From NCBI GenBank assembly GCA_016284115.1, contig JAEEOD010000396.1, positions 1 through 14,572 on the forward strand: a stretch of DNA of 14,572 nt, read 5' to 3'. Position numbers and translations under genes: made by a program. The notes under the pieces are model-generated. The model was not told where the DNA came from and did no database searches. It saw only the letters and a list, made by a program, of their open reading frames with translations. Of the stretch, positions 1-6,730 are shown piece by piece. This DNA comes from Bacteroidaceae bacterium. GTDB lineage: Bacteria > Bacteroidota > Bacteroidia > Bacteroidales > Bacteroidaceae. Numbering within the stretch: the stretch's first letter is position 1; each line of letters begins with the position of its first letter.

Positions 1-218
1 CCGTGACGGACTGGCCTCTGGTCTGCCGGCTGTTCCGCCAGGAGCACCGCCGGGTATCTATGCCGGGACTGGATAAATGCTGAATGCATCTAAGCATGAA
101 GCCGGCCGCAAGATTAGGTCTCCCTTTTAGGGTCGTCATAGACGATGACGTTGATAGGGCGCAGGTGTACAGGTGGCGACACCACAGCCGAGCGCTACTA
201 ATTGCCCGAGGCTTCTTG
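1..218 (+). rRNA. rrl: 23S ribosomal RNA, 3' end (partial)
   Basis: The 3' part of domain VI of large-subunit rRNA; the gene begins before the window. Recognisable conserved blocks are GGATAAATGCTGAATGCATC near 70-89, AAGCATGAAGC near 93-103, GACGTTGATAGG near 147-158 and the GCTACTAATTGCCCGAGG block near 193-211, which corresponds to the end of bacterial 23S. The 3' boundary is set by homology memory and may be off by several bases. No tRNA lies between it and the 5S gene. Confidence 0.95.
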
Positions 219-307
219 TGCTTTCATGTGCTGTTTTAGTTTTTTCACCTCTTCTCCCCATCGGTTGTTGTTTCTTCGTTGTCACAGGATTACCATGTCA
301 GACTTAC

Positions 308-418
308 TCAGGTGGCTATAGCGCCGGGGTTCCACCTCTTCCCATCCCGAACAGAGAAGTTAAGCCCGTCCACGCCGATGGTACTGCCCACAAGGTGGGA
401 GAGTAGGTAGCCGCCGTC
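308..418 (+). rRNA. rrf: 5S ribosomal RNA
   Basis: A complete 5S rRNA of about 110 bases. It shows the conserved core CCCATCCCGAACAGAGAAGT (341-360) and GCCGATGGTACTGCC near 374-388. The terminal helix closes: GGTGGCTA at 311-318 pairs with TAGCCGCC at 408-415 (eight pairs, one G-U), which fixes the ends to within a few bases. The 5' sequence TCAGGTGGCTAT resembles Bacteroidales 5S genes. It follows the 23S end by about 90 bases and is followed at once by an intrinsic terminator. Confidence 0.95.
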
Positions 419-424
419 TTTGAT

Positions 425-468
425 AGGACAGCCTTTGTGTTGCAGAACACATGGGCTGTCCTTTTTTT
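425..468 (+). terminator. Intrinsic terminator of the rRNA operon
   Basis: AGGACAGCC at 425-433 pairs perfectly with GGCTGTCCT at 454-462. An inner TGTGT/ACACA helix (436-440 with 447-451) extends the hairpin, and a run of T follows at 462-468. It lies 7 bases after the 5S end and ends the + strand rRNA transcript. On the minus strand no T-run follows the hairpin, so it would be a poorer terminator for the converging gene that ends at 503. Confidence 0.93.
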
Positions 469-502
469 ATATTCTGTGATTTGACTAGTATAGATGAATT
501 TT

Positions 503-1981
503 CTATTTCTTATAGACAACATTTTGCCCTGGCTCTTCTTTCAGCATCTTCTCAATGCTTTTTTTGCTAACAATTACTTTGTCGTTAATAAACTCGGGAA
601 TGTTGTAAGATACCAAGAGGTCTTGATAGTATTTCTTTGGATTATGTTGCGGTAGCATAAAAGCTTTGTGTGCATAACCGCCCTCATCAACATAACAGAT
701 ATATGGTCTAGTGTAAAGCCCATCATCACGTCTACTACTGAATACCATCCATTTGCTATTACGGCTCCAAGAATGATAACTCTCAACATTTTCACTGTTT
801 GCCTTTTCAAAAGGATATACTTCACCGGAATGAAGGTTGATGGTATATAAATCTGCATCCTTGTGCCAGATGGAGAAGTTTCCGTATTCGTGTAGCACGA
901 AAGTCATATAATTTCCATCAGGTGATTCTCTTGGCAATGAAACACTTTTACCTATGTTCGCTGCATTAAATAATGTATCAACTTGGCTACCAAACTCCCC
1001 TGTTTCTGCATTGAAATCAATTCTGCAAAGGTCATAATGCACATTTCTGTATTCAAATGGCATAGGATTTACAGCTTTTGCTGAGCAAAAGTATATGCTT
1101 TTCCCATCAGCAGAGAAAGAGGGAAATGTTTCGAATACGCTATCTGCTTTAAGAAAATCGCACGAAATCACCTGATGCTTATCAGTATCATATACTACCA
1201 CATCAGAGGCAGAATCATAGACTTCCACCCTATTTAAGTTGTTCGCATGAAAAGCCTGTCTAGTAGAATTAACTGAGAAAACAATATATCTGCCATCAGG
1301 GTGCCAGTAAGGGTAAACCAAGAATGATATAGTTTCATCTGTCTTTGTATTCAATTTTTCAATTATCCCATCCTTGAATACAAGCGTCCCAGGATGTGTT
1401 TCTCTGGTATGAAACATAAAGTGTTTTGGATTACCACTTTGAAAAGAATGACAATTGGCACAATTATAATCGCCTATCGTGTTCTCATAAATAGCACTTT
1501 CTTCAAAATTCTCCAGGTTTCTTTGATAAATCCCCATCTTATTCCACAGTTCATAATCAGGAGGGATTAGTCGGTAAGCTATATATTTGTCAATAGGTTC
1601 TTGTGCTATATTAATATAAAATGGAATAAAGGCACTCCATTTCTTTTCTACAAGTTTGCAAATCGTTAATTTGATTCTCTTTCCTTTATTCTTATCGAGT
1701 AATTGGCTCCATTTATTTTGTGGAATGTCGAAGGAGCCTTTTTTTGATTGAACTTGAAATCCGTTGCCAACTTCCCCCTCAATAATCAACTGCGCGTCAT
1801 CCAAATCCAAAAGACTGAAATTCAGTGGAGCAATATTGGCAGGAATAGTCACCTCTTTATAATCGGGATAAATAGCTGCTTCCTCATTCAGTTGCTGCCC
1901 CACCACAATCGTTCTTTCTCCGCAAGATGAGCAGAGGAGCAATGGTATCAGACCATATATGAAAAACCTTTTCATAACCAT
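503..1981 (-). CDS. Lipoprotein with one c-type haem motif and PD40/TolB-like beta-propeller
   Basis: A 492-residue exported protein. Residues 1-20 are a lipoprotein signal ending CSSC-G, with Cys20 the likely lipidated residue; Cys at the -3 position is atypical. CANCH at 174-178 is a CxxCH covalent-haem site, the only one in the protein. Met189 and His191, just after it, are possible second ligands. At least four PD40/WD40-like blades follow, with the pattern P/S-x-x-S/H-x-D/N-G-x-x-I/M-x-F: around 224-237 (WHPDGRYIVF), 287-300 (FSADGKSIYF), 349-363 (ESPDGNYMTF) and 403-416 (WSRNSKWMVF). It therefore resembles Bacteroidetes proteins named TolB-like or cytochrome c biosynthesis protein; its reaction is unknown to me. 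Its ATG overlaps the stop of the upstream membrane-protein gene (TAATG at 1979-1983), so coupled translation is likely. A second ATG two codons in (M3) is an equally possible start. Family assignment is firm, function is not. Confidence 0.88.
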   Translation of the reverse strand: MVMKRFFIYGLIPLLLCSSCGERTIVVGQQLNEEAAIYPDYKEVTIPANIAPLNFSLLDLDDAQLIIEGEVGNGFQVQSKKGSFDIPQNKWSQLLDKNKGKRIKLTICKLVEKKWSAFIPFYINIAQEPIDKYIAYRLIPPDYELWNKMGIYQRNLENFEESAIYENTIGDYNCANCHSFQSGNPKHFMFHTRETHPGTLVFKDGIIEKLNTKTDETISFLVYPYWHPDGRYIVFSVNSTRQAFHANNLNRVEVYDSASDVVVYDTDKHQVISCDFLKADSVFETFPSFSADGKSIYFCSAKAVNPMPFEYRNVHYDLCRIDFNAETGEFGSQVDTLFNAANIGKSVSLPRESPDGNYMTFVLHEYGNFSIWHKDADLYTINLHSGEVYPFEKANSENVESYHSWSRNSKWMVFSSRRDDGLYTRPYICYVDEGGYAHKAFMLPQHNPKKYYQDLLVSYNIPEFINDKVIVSKKSIEKMLKEEPGQNVVYKK

Positions 1982-3588
1982 TACTTGTTAAACATCAGAT
2001 AATACCAGAATGAATGTCCGTATTCCCTTCTAAGATCAATCGCAGGATTTCTTCTGGCATTCCTGCTTTGAATATATTTATTGTAAAAGTCGTCATACTT
2101 CTTGAAAACTTCGTCGCTAACACCATGTGCCTTCAGATAATCAGGTTCTTGTTCGGCAATAGAATAAATAGCTTCTTGTAAAAGTTCTGGTACTTGAGCC
2201 AATAAAGGTGTACCCGTGTATTTATCTACAAAATAGCGAATACTTACATTATCTTTTGAGAGTAGCAACATACTGACCAGATACTCGAACGCAGCCCTAT
2301 TGTCAGAGTTTGCCTCCACGATATAATCTAAGTCTGTCATCACTCCTAATGCCACAGCAAAATGATCTTCTTTAGTCAAACTTCTTCTCAAGTTGGCAAT
2401 CTCCTTATCCTCATTCAAGGCTTGCTCGTTATTAAGTAAAGAGCGGTAATAGCTTGCCCATTTTTTATACTTCCATGTTTTTTCCAACTGAGTGATATAT
2501 TTATCTGCTACTTCATAAGCTCCATATGCCAGATTTGTTTTTACTAACATTTGTAAAGCTGAAGGACTACCCAATCTGTTGCAGACACTTGCACTGAAAG
2601 CTGTATTCTGTGCTGCTGCTACATCTCCCATCTGATAATAAATGAAACTCTGTAATTGGATGATATCAGGGATCTTCTGATAATCGCATAACAAAGAACT
2701 AGTATCCCTCTGTGGATAATGAAATAGCTGTTGCAACAATTTGTCTTGATGTGAGAGGGCCAAATTCAGGTAGTTCATATATAGAGTATTGTTTAACTGA
2801 ATATGGTTGCATGTGTCTATTATTTTGTCCCATTCATCATTGATGACATAGCTGTTCAACTCCATGAATTTGTAGTTGTCTAAGTCTATTCGTTTGCTTG
2901 TCAATAGATGGAAAGTCAAGCTGATGATTAAGGTCAAAGCAACACCCAAGATAATTTTCATTACATTGCTCATCTTAGGCAAGAAGCGTGCTAGCCAAGG
3001 TGCTACCAATACTATTAGTGATAGCCAAGGCCATTTGCAATAATTTGGCGTCTTCAGTAAAGGCTCATAATATCCTTCTGGTTGGTAAACAATAAAAGTC
3101 GTGCACACAACTGCCAAGATAAAAACCATCAACCTTGTGACCTTCTTTTTGCTCAGAGACACAATGAAAAATAAGATACTGAAAAACAACATTGCAGTTA
3201 GCGAGGCATAATTATAATAAGTATCTGCCAAAGCACTAGCCTGCAACAACGGGGGGATAAAGCAGAGTGGCAAACAATAAAGAGGAGCATCAAAAAAACG
3301 CTTAACGCCCAACCACAAAAATAAAGCAATGGTACTAACACAACATGCAGTAATCAAAGCGCCCCATGCTGCATCTGAGAAAAACTGAACCAAGAACATG
3401 GCACTTACCCGCGTCACCCCTCCTAAAGTAGTTAGAGTAGATTTTATTTCATCATAGTCGTTTAAAAAAAGTTGGTGTTGCTCTCGATAATGAAAGATAA
3501 AAAGTTGCGTTTGCTGTAAATAGACCCACAATAACAACGTGAACAGAATAATCCCAACTATAATAATATGTCTTGTTTTTGCCCTCAT
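1981..3588 (-). CDS. Polytopic membrane protein with helical-repeat domain (DUF6057-like)
   Basis: A 535-residue inner-membrane protein. Hydrophobic segments fall near residues 8-24, 73-94, 102-120, 128-146, 152-169, 186-203 and 208-228, giving about seven membrane spans. The rest, from about 235, is soluble and rich in alpha-helix, with TPR-like helix pairs (for example around 310-335 and 345-372). I recall this organisation, next to a TolB-like haem lipoprotein, as the DUF6057 family of Bacteroidetes; that name is from memory. No catalytic motif is visible. The stop codon shares one base with the start of the downstream lipoprotein gene, so the two are probably made together and may work together. 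I see no TAnnTTTG promoter between its start and the tRNA gene 56 bases upstream, so transcription may come from the tRNA promoter. The ATG at 3586-3588 is the natural start because the first membrane span begins right after it. Confidence 0.85.
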   Translation of the reverse strand: MRAKTRHIIIVGIILFTLLLWVYLQQTQLFIFHYREQHQLFLNDYDEIKSTLTTLGGVTRVSAMFLVQFFSDAAWGALITACCVSTIALFLWLGVKRFFDAPLYCLPLCFIPPLLQASALADTYYNYASLTAMLFFSILFFIVSLSKKKVTRLMVFILAVVCTTFIVYQPEGYYEPLLKTPNYCKWPWLSLIVLVAPWLARFLPKMSNVMKIILGVALTLIISLTFHLLTSKRIDLDNYKFMELNSYVINDEWDKIIDTCNHIQLNNTLYMNYLNLALSHQDKLLQQLFHYPQRDTSSLLCDYQKIPDIIQLQSFIYYQMGDVAAAQNTAFSASVCNRLGSPSALQMLVKTNLAYGAYEVADKYITQLEKTWKYKKWASYYRSLLNNEQALNEDKEIANLRRSLTKEDHFAVALGVMTDLDYIVEANSDNRAAFEYLVSMLLLSKDNVSIRYFVDKYTGTPLLAQVPELLQEAIYSIAEQEPDYLKAHGVSDEVFKKYDDFYNKYIQSRNARRNPAIDLRREYGHSFWYYLMFNK

Positions 3589-3604
3589 GGTAAATAATAA
3601 AATA

Positions 3605-3636
3605 AGGGTAAAAGCTTATTATTAGCTATTTACCCT
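3605..3636 (-). terminator. Hairpin between tRNA-fMet and the membrane-protein gene (weak terminator or leader structure)
   Basis: AGGGTAAA at 3605-3612 pairs with TTTACCCT at 3629-3636, and AGCT at 3613-3616 approximately continues the stem with AGCT at 3624-3627 through a one-base bulge; the loop is about 7 bases. On the minus strand it is followed by TTATTTTATTATTT, which is T-rich but interrupted. It could end the tRNA transcript imperfectly, or act as a processing or leader structure for the coding genes, whose start lies 17 bases further on. Confidence 0.55.
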
Positions 3637-3644
3637 ACCTATTG

Positions 3645-3717
<73 letters not shown>

Positions 3718-3735
3718 ATATCCTTATTTTGGTTG

Positions 3736-3767
3736 CAAAGGTACGTTTTTTTATTTGAATTGGCAAA
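3736..3767 (-). promoter_or_regulatory. Bacteroidetes promoter for tRNA-fMet
   Basis: On the minus strand TACCTTTG (3743 to 3736) matches the -7 consensus TAnnTTTG exactly, and TTTG (3767 to 3764) matches the -33 element, separated by 20 bases. The predicted transcription start is near 3729, about a dozen bases before the tRNA 5' end. This is the best promoter match in the window and may also serve the two protein genes downstream. Confidence 0.85.
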
Positions 3768-3792
3768 TAATTGTGAGATAATTTTTTTATTT

Positions 3793-3824
3793 CTTGTATT
3801 GTTGATTAATTTGTTTTACATTTG
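3793..3824 (+). promoter_or_regulatory. Bacteroidetes promoter for the TetR-fabG unit
   Basis: TACATTTG at 3817-3824 matches TAnnTTTG exactly. CTTG at 3793-3796 is a one-mismatch -33 element 20 bases upstream. The predicted start is near 3831. That leaves only about 4 bases before the ATG at 3835 but about 25 before the ATG at 3856, which supports the latter as the tetR start. An imperfect palindrome (3818-3838) overlaps the element. Confidence 0.7.
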
Positions 3825-3855
3825 CACAATGTGAATGTTTATAGTATTTAGGACT

Positions 3856-4437
3856 ATGACTGATACGAGAGATAGAATCGTGAATGAAGCTCGTGAGCTA
3901 TTTGCAAAGCAGGGCTATGACAATGTCAATGTTAATGATATTGCTTCTGCATGTGACATTGGGCGCAGAACAGTCTATACATATTTTACAGGTAAAGATG
4001 AAATCTATATGGCTGTGATAGAGACCGAACTTGAAAGGCTTATGGCTCGCATGGCTGCAGTCGCTCAAGCAGAATTATCTCCTGACAAGAAACTATTAGA
4101 GATGATCTTTACCCGTTTGGGAGCTATAAAAGAGGTAGTCCATCGGAATGGCTCACTAAAAGCCGATTTTTTTCAGGACATCATGTTAGTTGAAAAAGTT
4201 AGAAAGCGCTTTGACCGAAAAGAAATGGGACTTTTAAGAAGAGTACTCAATGAAGGTGTTAAGAAAGGCGTTTTCCATATTGATAATATAGGACTCACTG
4301 CACAGATTATTCATTATTGCCTTAAAGGTTTAGAGGTACCTTATATTAAGGATACTTTGGGTATAGGCTTGTCTGATGCTATGGCTGAAAGAATTGTTGC
4401 GAATATCTTAGCAGGAGCCTTGAGAGTTAGAAATTAA
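3856..4437 (+). CDS. TetR/AcrR-family transcriptional regulator
   Basis: A 193-residue one-component repressor-type protein if started at 3856 (200 residues from the ATG at 3835). Residues 4-50 are a typical TetR DNA-binding domain: a first helix (TRDRIVNEARELFAKQGYD), then the helix-turn-helix core (VNDIASACDIGRRTVYTYF) and the following K-D-E-I. The C-terminal part, about 60-193, is helical and variable, as expected for the ligand-binding and dimer domain; it gives no clue to the ligand. I prefer 3856 because MTDTRDRI resembles usual TetR starts and because of the promoter position. It leads a + strand run whose next gene is fabG, 27 bases on, so control of fatty-acid synthesis and of itself is a reasonable inference, not a demonstrated one. 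It diverges from the tRNA-fMet gene. Confidence 0.92.
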   Translation: MTDTRDRIVNEARELFAKQGYDNVNVNDIASACDIGRRTVYTYFTGKDEIYMAVIETELERLMARMAAVAQAELSPDKKLLEMIFTRLGAIKEVVHRNGSLKADFFQDIMLVEKVRKRFDRKEMGLLRRVLNEGVKKGVFHIDNIGLTAQIIHYCLKGLEVPYIKDTLGIGLSDAMAERIVANILAGALRVRN

Positions 4438-4464
4438 TAGTTTAATAATCTAAATATATAATTT

Positions 4465-5211
4465 ATGGGACTTTTGGAAGGGAAGACCGCTCTGATTACA
4501 GGTGCGGCTCGTGGAATTGGCAAAGGTATTGCTTTAAAATTTGCAAGTGAAGGTGCCAATGTTGCTTTTACAGATTTAGTAATTGATGAAAATGGTTTAG
4601 AAACTGAAAAAGAAATAGCTGCTTTCGGCGTGAAGGCTAAAGGATATGCAAGTAATGCTGCAGAGTTTACGCCAACTGAAGAACTTGTAAAGCAGGTTGT
4701 TGCCGATTTTGGCAGAATTGACATATTAGTTAACAATGCTGGTATTACTAAAGATGCTTTGATGCTTCGAATGACAGAGATGCAGTGGGATGCTGTGATT
4801 GCTGTTAATTTGAAATCGGCTTTCAATTTCATTCATGCTGTTACCCCCATCATGCTGAAGCAAAAAGCCGGTAGCATTATCAATATGGCTTCAGTGGTGG
4901 GTGTTCATGGCAATGCTGGTCAGTGCAACTATGCTGCTTCAAAGGCTGGTTTGATTGCATTGGCAAAGAGTATTGGTCAGGAGGTAGGAAGTCGTGGCAT
5001 TCGTGCCAATGCTATTGCTCCTGGTTTTATTGATACTGCTATGACTCAGGCTTTGTCTGATGATGTTCGCAAGGCTTGGATACAAAATATTCCTTTACGT
5101 CGTGCTGGTCAAGTAGAAGATATAGCAAATGTAGCCACCTTCTTGGCATCTGATCTTTCATCTTATGTTACAGGTCAGGTAATTCAGGTTGACGGCGGTA
5201 TGAATATGTAA
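4465..5211 (+). CDS. fabG: 3-oxoacyl-[acyl-carrier-protein] reductase
   Basis: A 248-residue classical short-chain dehydrogenase. It would use NADPH to reduce 3-oxoacyl-ACP to 3-hydroxyacyl-ACP in type II fatty-acid synthesis in the cytoplasm. Visible motifs are the cofactor loop TGAARGIG (12-19), NNAG (90-93), and the catalytic tetrad Asn115 (VNLKSAF), Ser143 (NMAS), Tyr156 and Lys160 (YAASK). ANAIAPGFIDTAMT (181-194) and the C-terminal YVTGQVIQVDGGM are as in FabG proteins. Length is the usual one for the family. Other SDRs share these motifs, so a different acyl or alcohol substrate is possible, but similarity to FabG runs end to end. Its TAA shares its last base with the ATG of the next gene (TAATG at 5209-5213). 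No clear Shine-Dalgarno site precedes it; the leader is A/T-rich. Confidence 0.93.
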   Translation: MGLLEGKTALITGAARGIGKGIALKFASEGANVAFTDLVIDENGLETEKEIAAFGVKAKGYASNAAEFTPTEELVKQVVADFGRIDILVNNAGITKDALMLRMTEMQWDAVIAVNLKSAFNFIHAVTPIMLKQKAGSIINMASVVGVHGNAGQCNYAASKAGLIALAKSIGQEVGSRGIRANAIAPGFIDTAMTQALSDDVRKAWIQNIPLRRAGQVEDIANVATFLASDLSSYVTGQVIQVDGGMNM

Positions 5212-5882
5212 TGGTAGTTATTTACGAGGACAACCATATAATAATTGTCAGCAAGGATGCTGGTGAGATAGTTCAAGGAGATAAGACAGGGGACACTCCC
5301 CTGTCTGAATCTGTTAAAGCATATATAAAAGAGAAGTACAACAAGCCTGGCAATGTGTTTATTGGTGTGCCACACCGACTTGATCGTCCAGTAAGTGGTA
5401 TCGTCGTAATGGCAAGAACCAGTAAGGCTTTGACCCGACTGAGTGAGATGTTTCGCGATGGTGAGGTAAAGAAAACCTATTGGGCCATTGTGAAGAATAT
5501 GCCTCCAAAGAATGAAGATGAGCTAATACACTATCTGGTTCGTAATGAAAAACTTAATAAGAGTTTTGCTTACGACAAGGAAGTCCCTAACAGCAAAAAA
5601 GCCATTCTGCATTACAAGTTAATAGGCTGGTCTGACAATTACTGCCTTTTGGAAGTTGACTTGAAGACAGGAAGGCATCATCAGATACGTTGCCAATTGG
5701 CTAAGATAGGATGTCCTATCAAGGGAGACTTGAAATATGGGGCTGAGCGTTCTAACCCAGATGGAAGTATCTGTTTACATGCTCGTAAGGTGAGCTTTCT
5801 CCATCCTGTAAAGAAGATTACGATAGAGGTTGAAGCTCTTGTTCCTCAAACAAATTTGTGGACTTCTTTTACTGTAAAATAA
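5211..5882 (+). CDS. RluA-family RNA pseudouridine synthase
   Basis: A 223-residue enzyme that converts uridine to pseudouridine in rRNA or tRNA. The catalytic motif is HRLDRPVSG, with Asp58 the expected nucleophile. The second conserved block TGRHHQIRCQLA (153-164) and the late block LHARKVSFLHPV (189-200) are typical of RluA/RluC/TruC-like proteins. There is no N-terminal S4 domain, so it is the short, single-domain form, closer to RluA/TruC size than to RluC/RluD. The exact target base cannot be told from sequence. It starts inside the stop of fabG (1-base overlap), and the cyclophilin gene follows 11 bases later, so it belongs to the same transcript. Confidence 0.92.
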   Translation: MVVIYEDNHIIIVSKDAGEIVQGDKTGDTPLSESVKAYIKEKYNKPGNVFIGVPHRLDRPVSGIVVMARTSKALTRLSEMFRDGEVKKTYWAIVKNMPPKNEDELIHYLVRNEKLNKSFAYDKEVPNSKKAILHYKLIGWSDNYCLLEVDLKTGRHHQIRCQLAKIGCPIKGDLKYGAERSNPDGSICLHARKVSFLHPVKKITIEVEALVPQTNLWTSFTVK

Positions 5883-5893
5883 GTTTTTAAACC

Positions 5894-6730
5894 ATGCGTA
5901 TTAAGTTTACTTTTTTTGTTTTATCGATGCTGGCATGCGCACTCATTAGCTGCAAGTCAGCCCCCAACAATGATGACAATATGACTAGAGTTAAAATTGA
6001 AACCAACAAGGGCGAAATCATTGTAAAGCTGTATAATGATACTCCCAAGCATAAGGCCAATTTCTTGAAACTGGTGAAAGATGGCACGTATGAAGGCACA
6101 TTGTTCCATCGTGTTATCAATAATTTCATGATTCAGGCTGGTGACCCAAATTCTAAGACTGCTACAAAAGACCAACAACTGGGTGATGGTGATGTGGGTT
6201 ATACTATTCCTGCTGAATTTGTGTATCCAGAACGTTTCCATAAACGTGGTGCTTTGGCAGCTGCTCGTCAAGGCGATCAAGTGAATCCAAAAAAGGAGTC
6301 CTCTGGTTGTCAGTTTTATATTGTAACAGGTCAGGTGTATAATGATTCTATCTTAACTAATTTTGAGAAACGCAGGAACTATAATGTACTGGAGGCTCCG
6401 TTCAGACAATTGGTTATGCAACATAGGGATGAAATACTTGACATGCAGAAGAGAGGTGATACCAAGGCTCTGCAGGCAATGGAAGATAAGCTGTTGGCAC
6501 AGGCTCGTGAGCAAACTAAAGATGTACCAGAATTTAAGTTTACTCCAGAGCAAGTAAAGGTTTATACCACAATAGGTGGAACCCCTCACTTGGATAATGA
6601 GTATACCGTATTTGGCGAGGTTGTTGACGGTATGGATGTAGTAGATGTAATCCAACAAGTTGCAACCAACGCAAACGACCGCCCCGTAGATGATGTTGTT
6701 ATTAAAAAAATGACAGTCCTTGATAATTAA
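5894..6730 (+). CDS. Lipoprotein cyclophilin-type peptidyl-prolyl cis-trans isomerase
   Basis: A 278-residue envelope protein. The signal peptide ends in a lipobox, LISC, with Cys20 as the lipid site, and is followed by a short Asn/Asp-rich linker. The cyclophilin domain begins near 31: TNKGEIIVKLYNDTPKHKANF, then FHRVINNFMIQAGDP (71-85), holding the expected Arg73, Phe78, Met79 and Gln81. GALAAARQGD (119-128) and SGCQFYIVTG (137-146) form the rest of the active groove. A charged helical insertion of about 75 residues (148-225) separates this from the last part, HLDNEYTVFGEVVDGMDVV (232-250). Positions equivalent to CypA Trp121 and His126 appear to be His232 and Tyr237, as is common for variation in bacterial forms. 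It probably assists folding of exported proteins. The end of the gene overlaps the M16 protease start by 11 bases. Confidence 0.92.
   Translation: MRIKFTFFVLSMLACALISCKSAPNNDDNMTRVKIETNKGEIIVKLYNDTPKHKANFLKLVKDGTYEGTLFHRVINNFMIQAGDPNSKTATKDQQLGDGDVGYTIPAEFVYPERFHKRGALAAARQGDQVNPKKESSGCQFYIVTGQVYNDSILTNFEKRRNYNVLEAPFRQLVMQHRDEILDMQKRGDTKALQAMEDKLLAQAREQTKDVPEFKFTPEQVKVYTTIGGTPHLDNEYTVFGEVVDGMDVVDVIQQVATNANDRPVDDVVIKKMTVLDN

Noticed and set aside
173..406. Open frame of 77 codons across the 23S-5S boundary
   Set aside because: It overlaps the 3' end of 23S and most of the 5S gene, whose structure is clear; coding here is not credible.
316..522. Minus-strand open frame of 68 codons over the 5S gene and terminator
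   Set aside because: It is antisense to 5S rRNA and the rRNA terminator and has no protein-like features.
3835..3855. ATG at 3835 as the start of the TetR gene
   Set aside because: The predicted transcription start near 3831 would leave only about 4 bases of leader, and the extra seven residues are not typical of TetR proteins; not fully excluded.
4434..4832. Minus-strand open frame of 132 codons
   Set aside because: It is a shadow antisense to fabG, which has all its catalytic motifs in the other strand.
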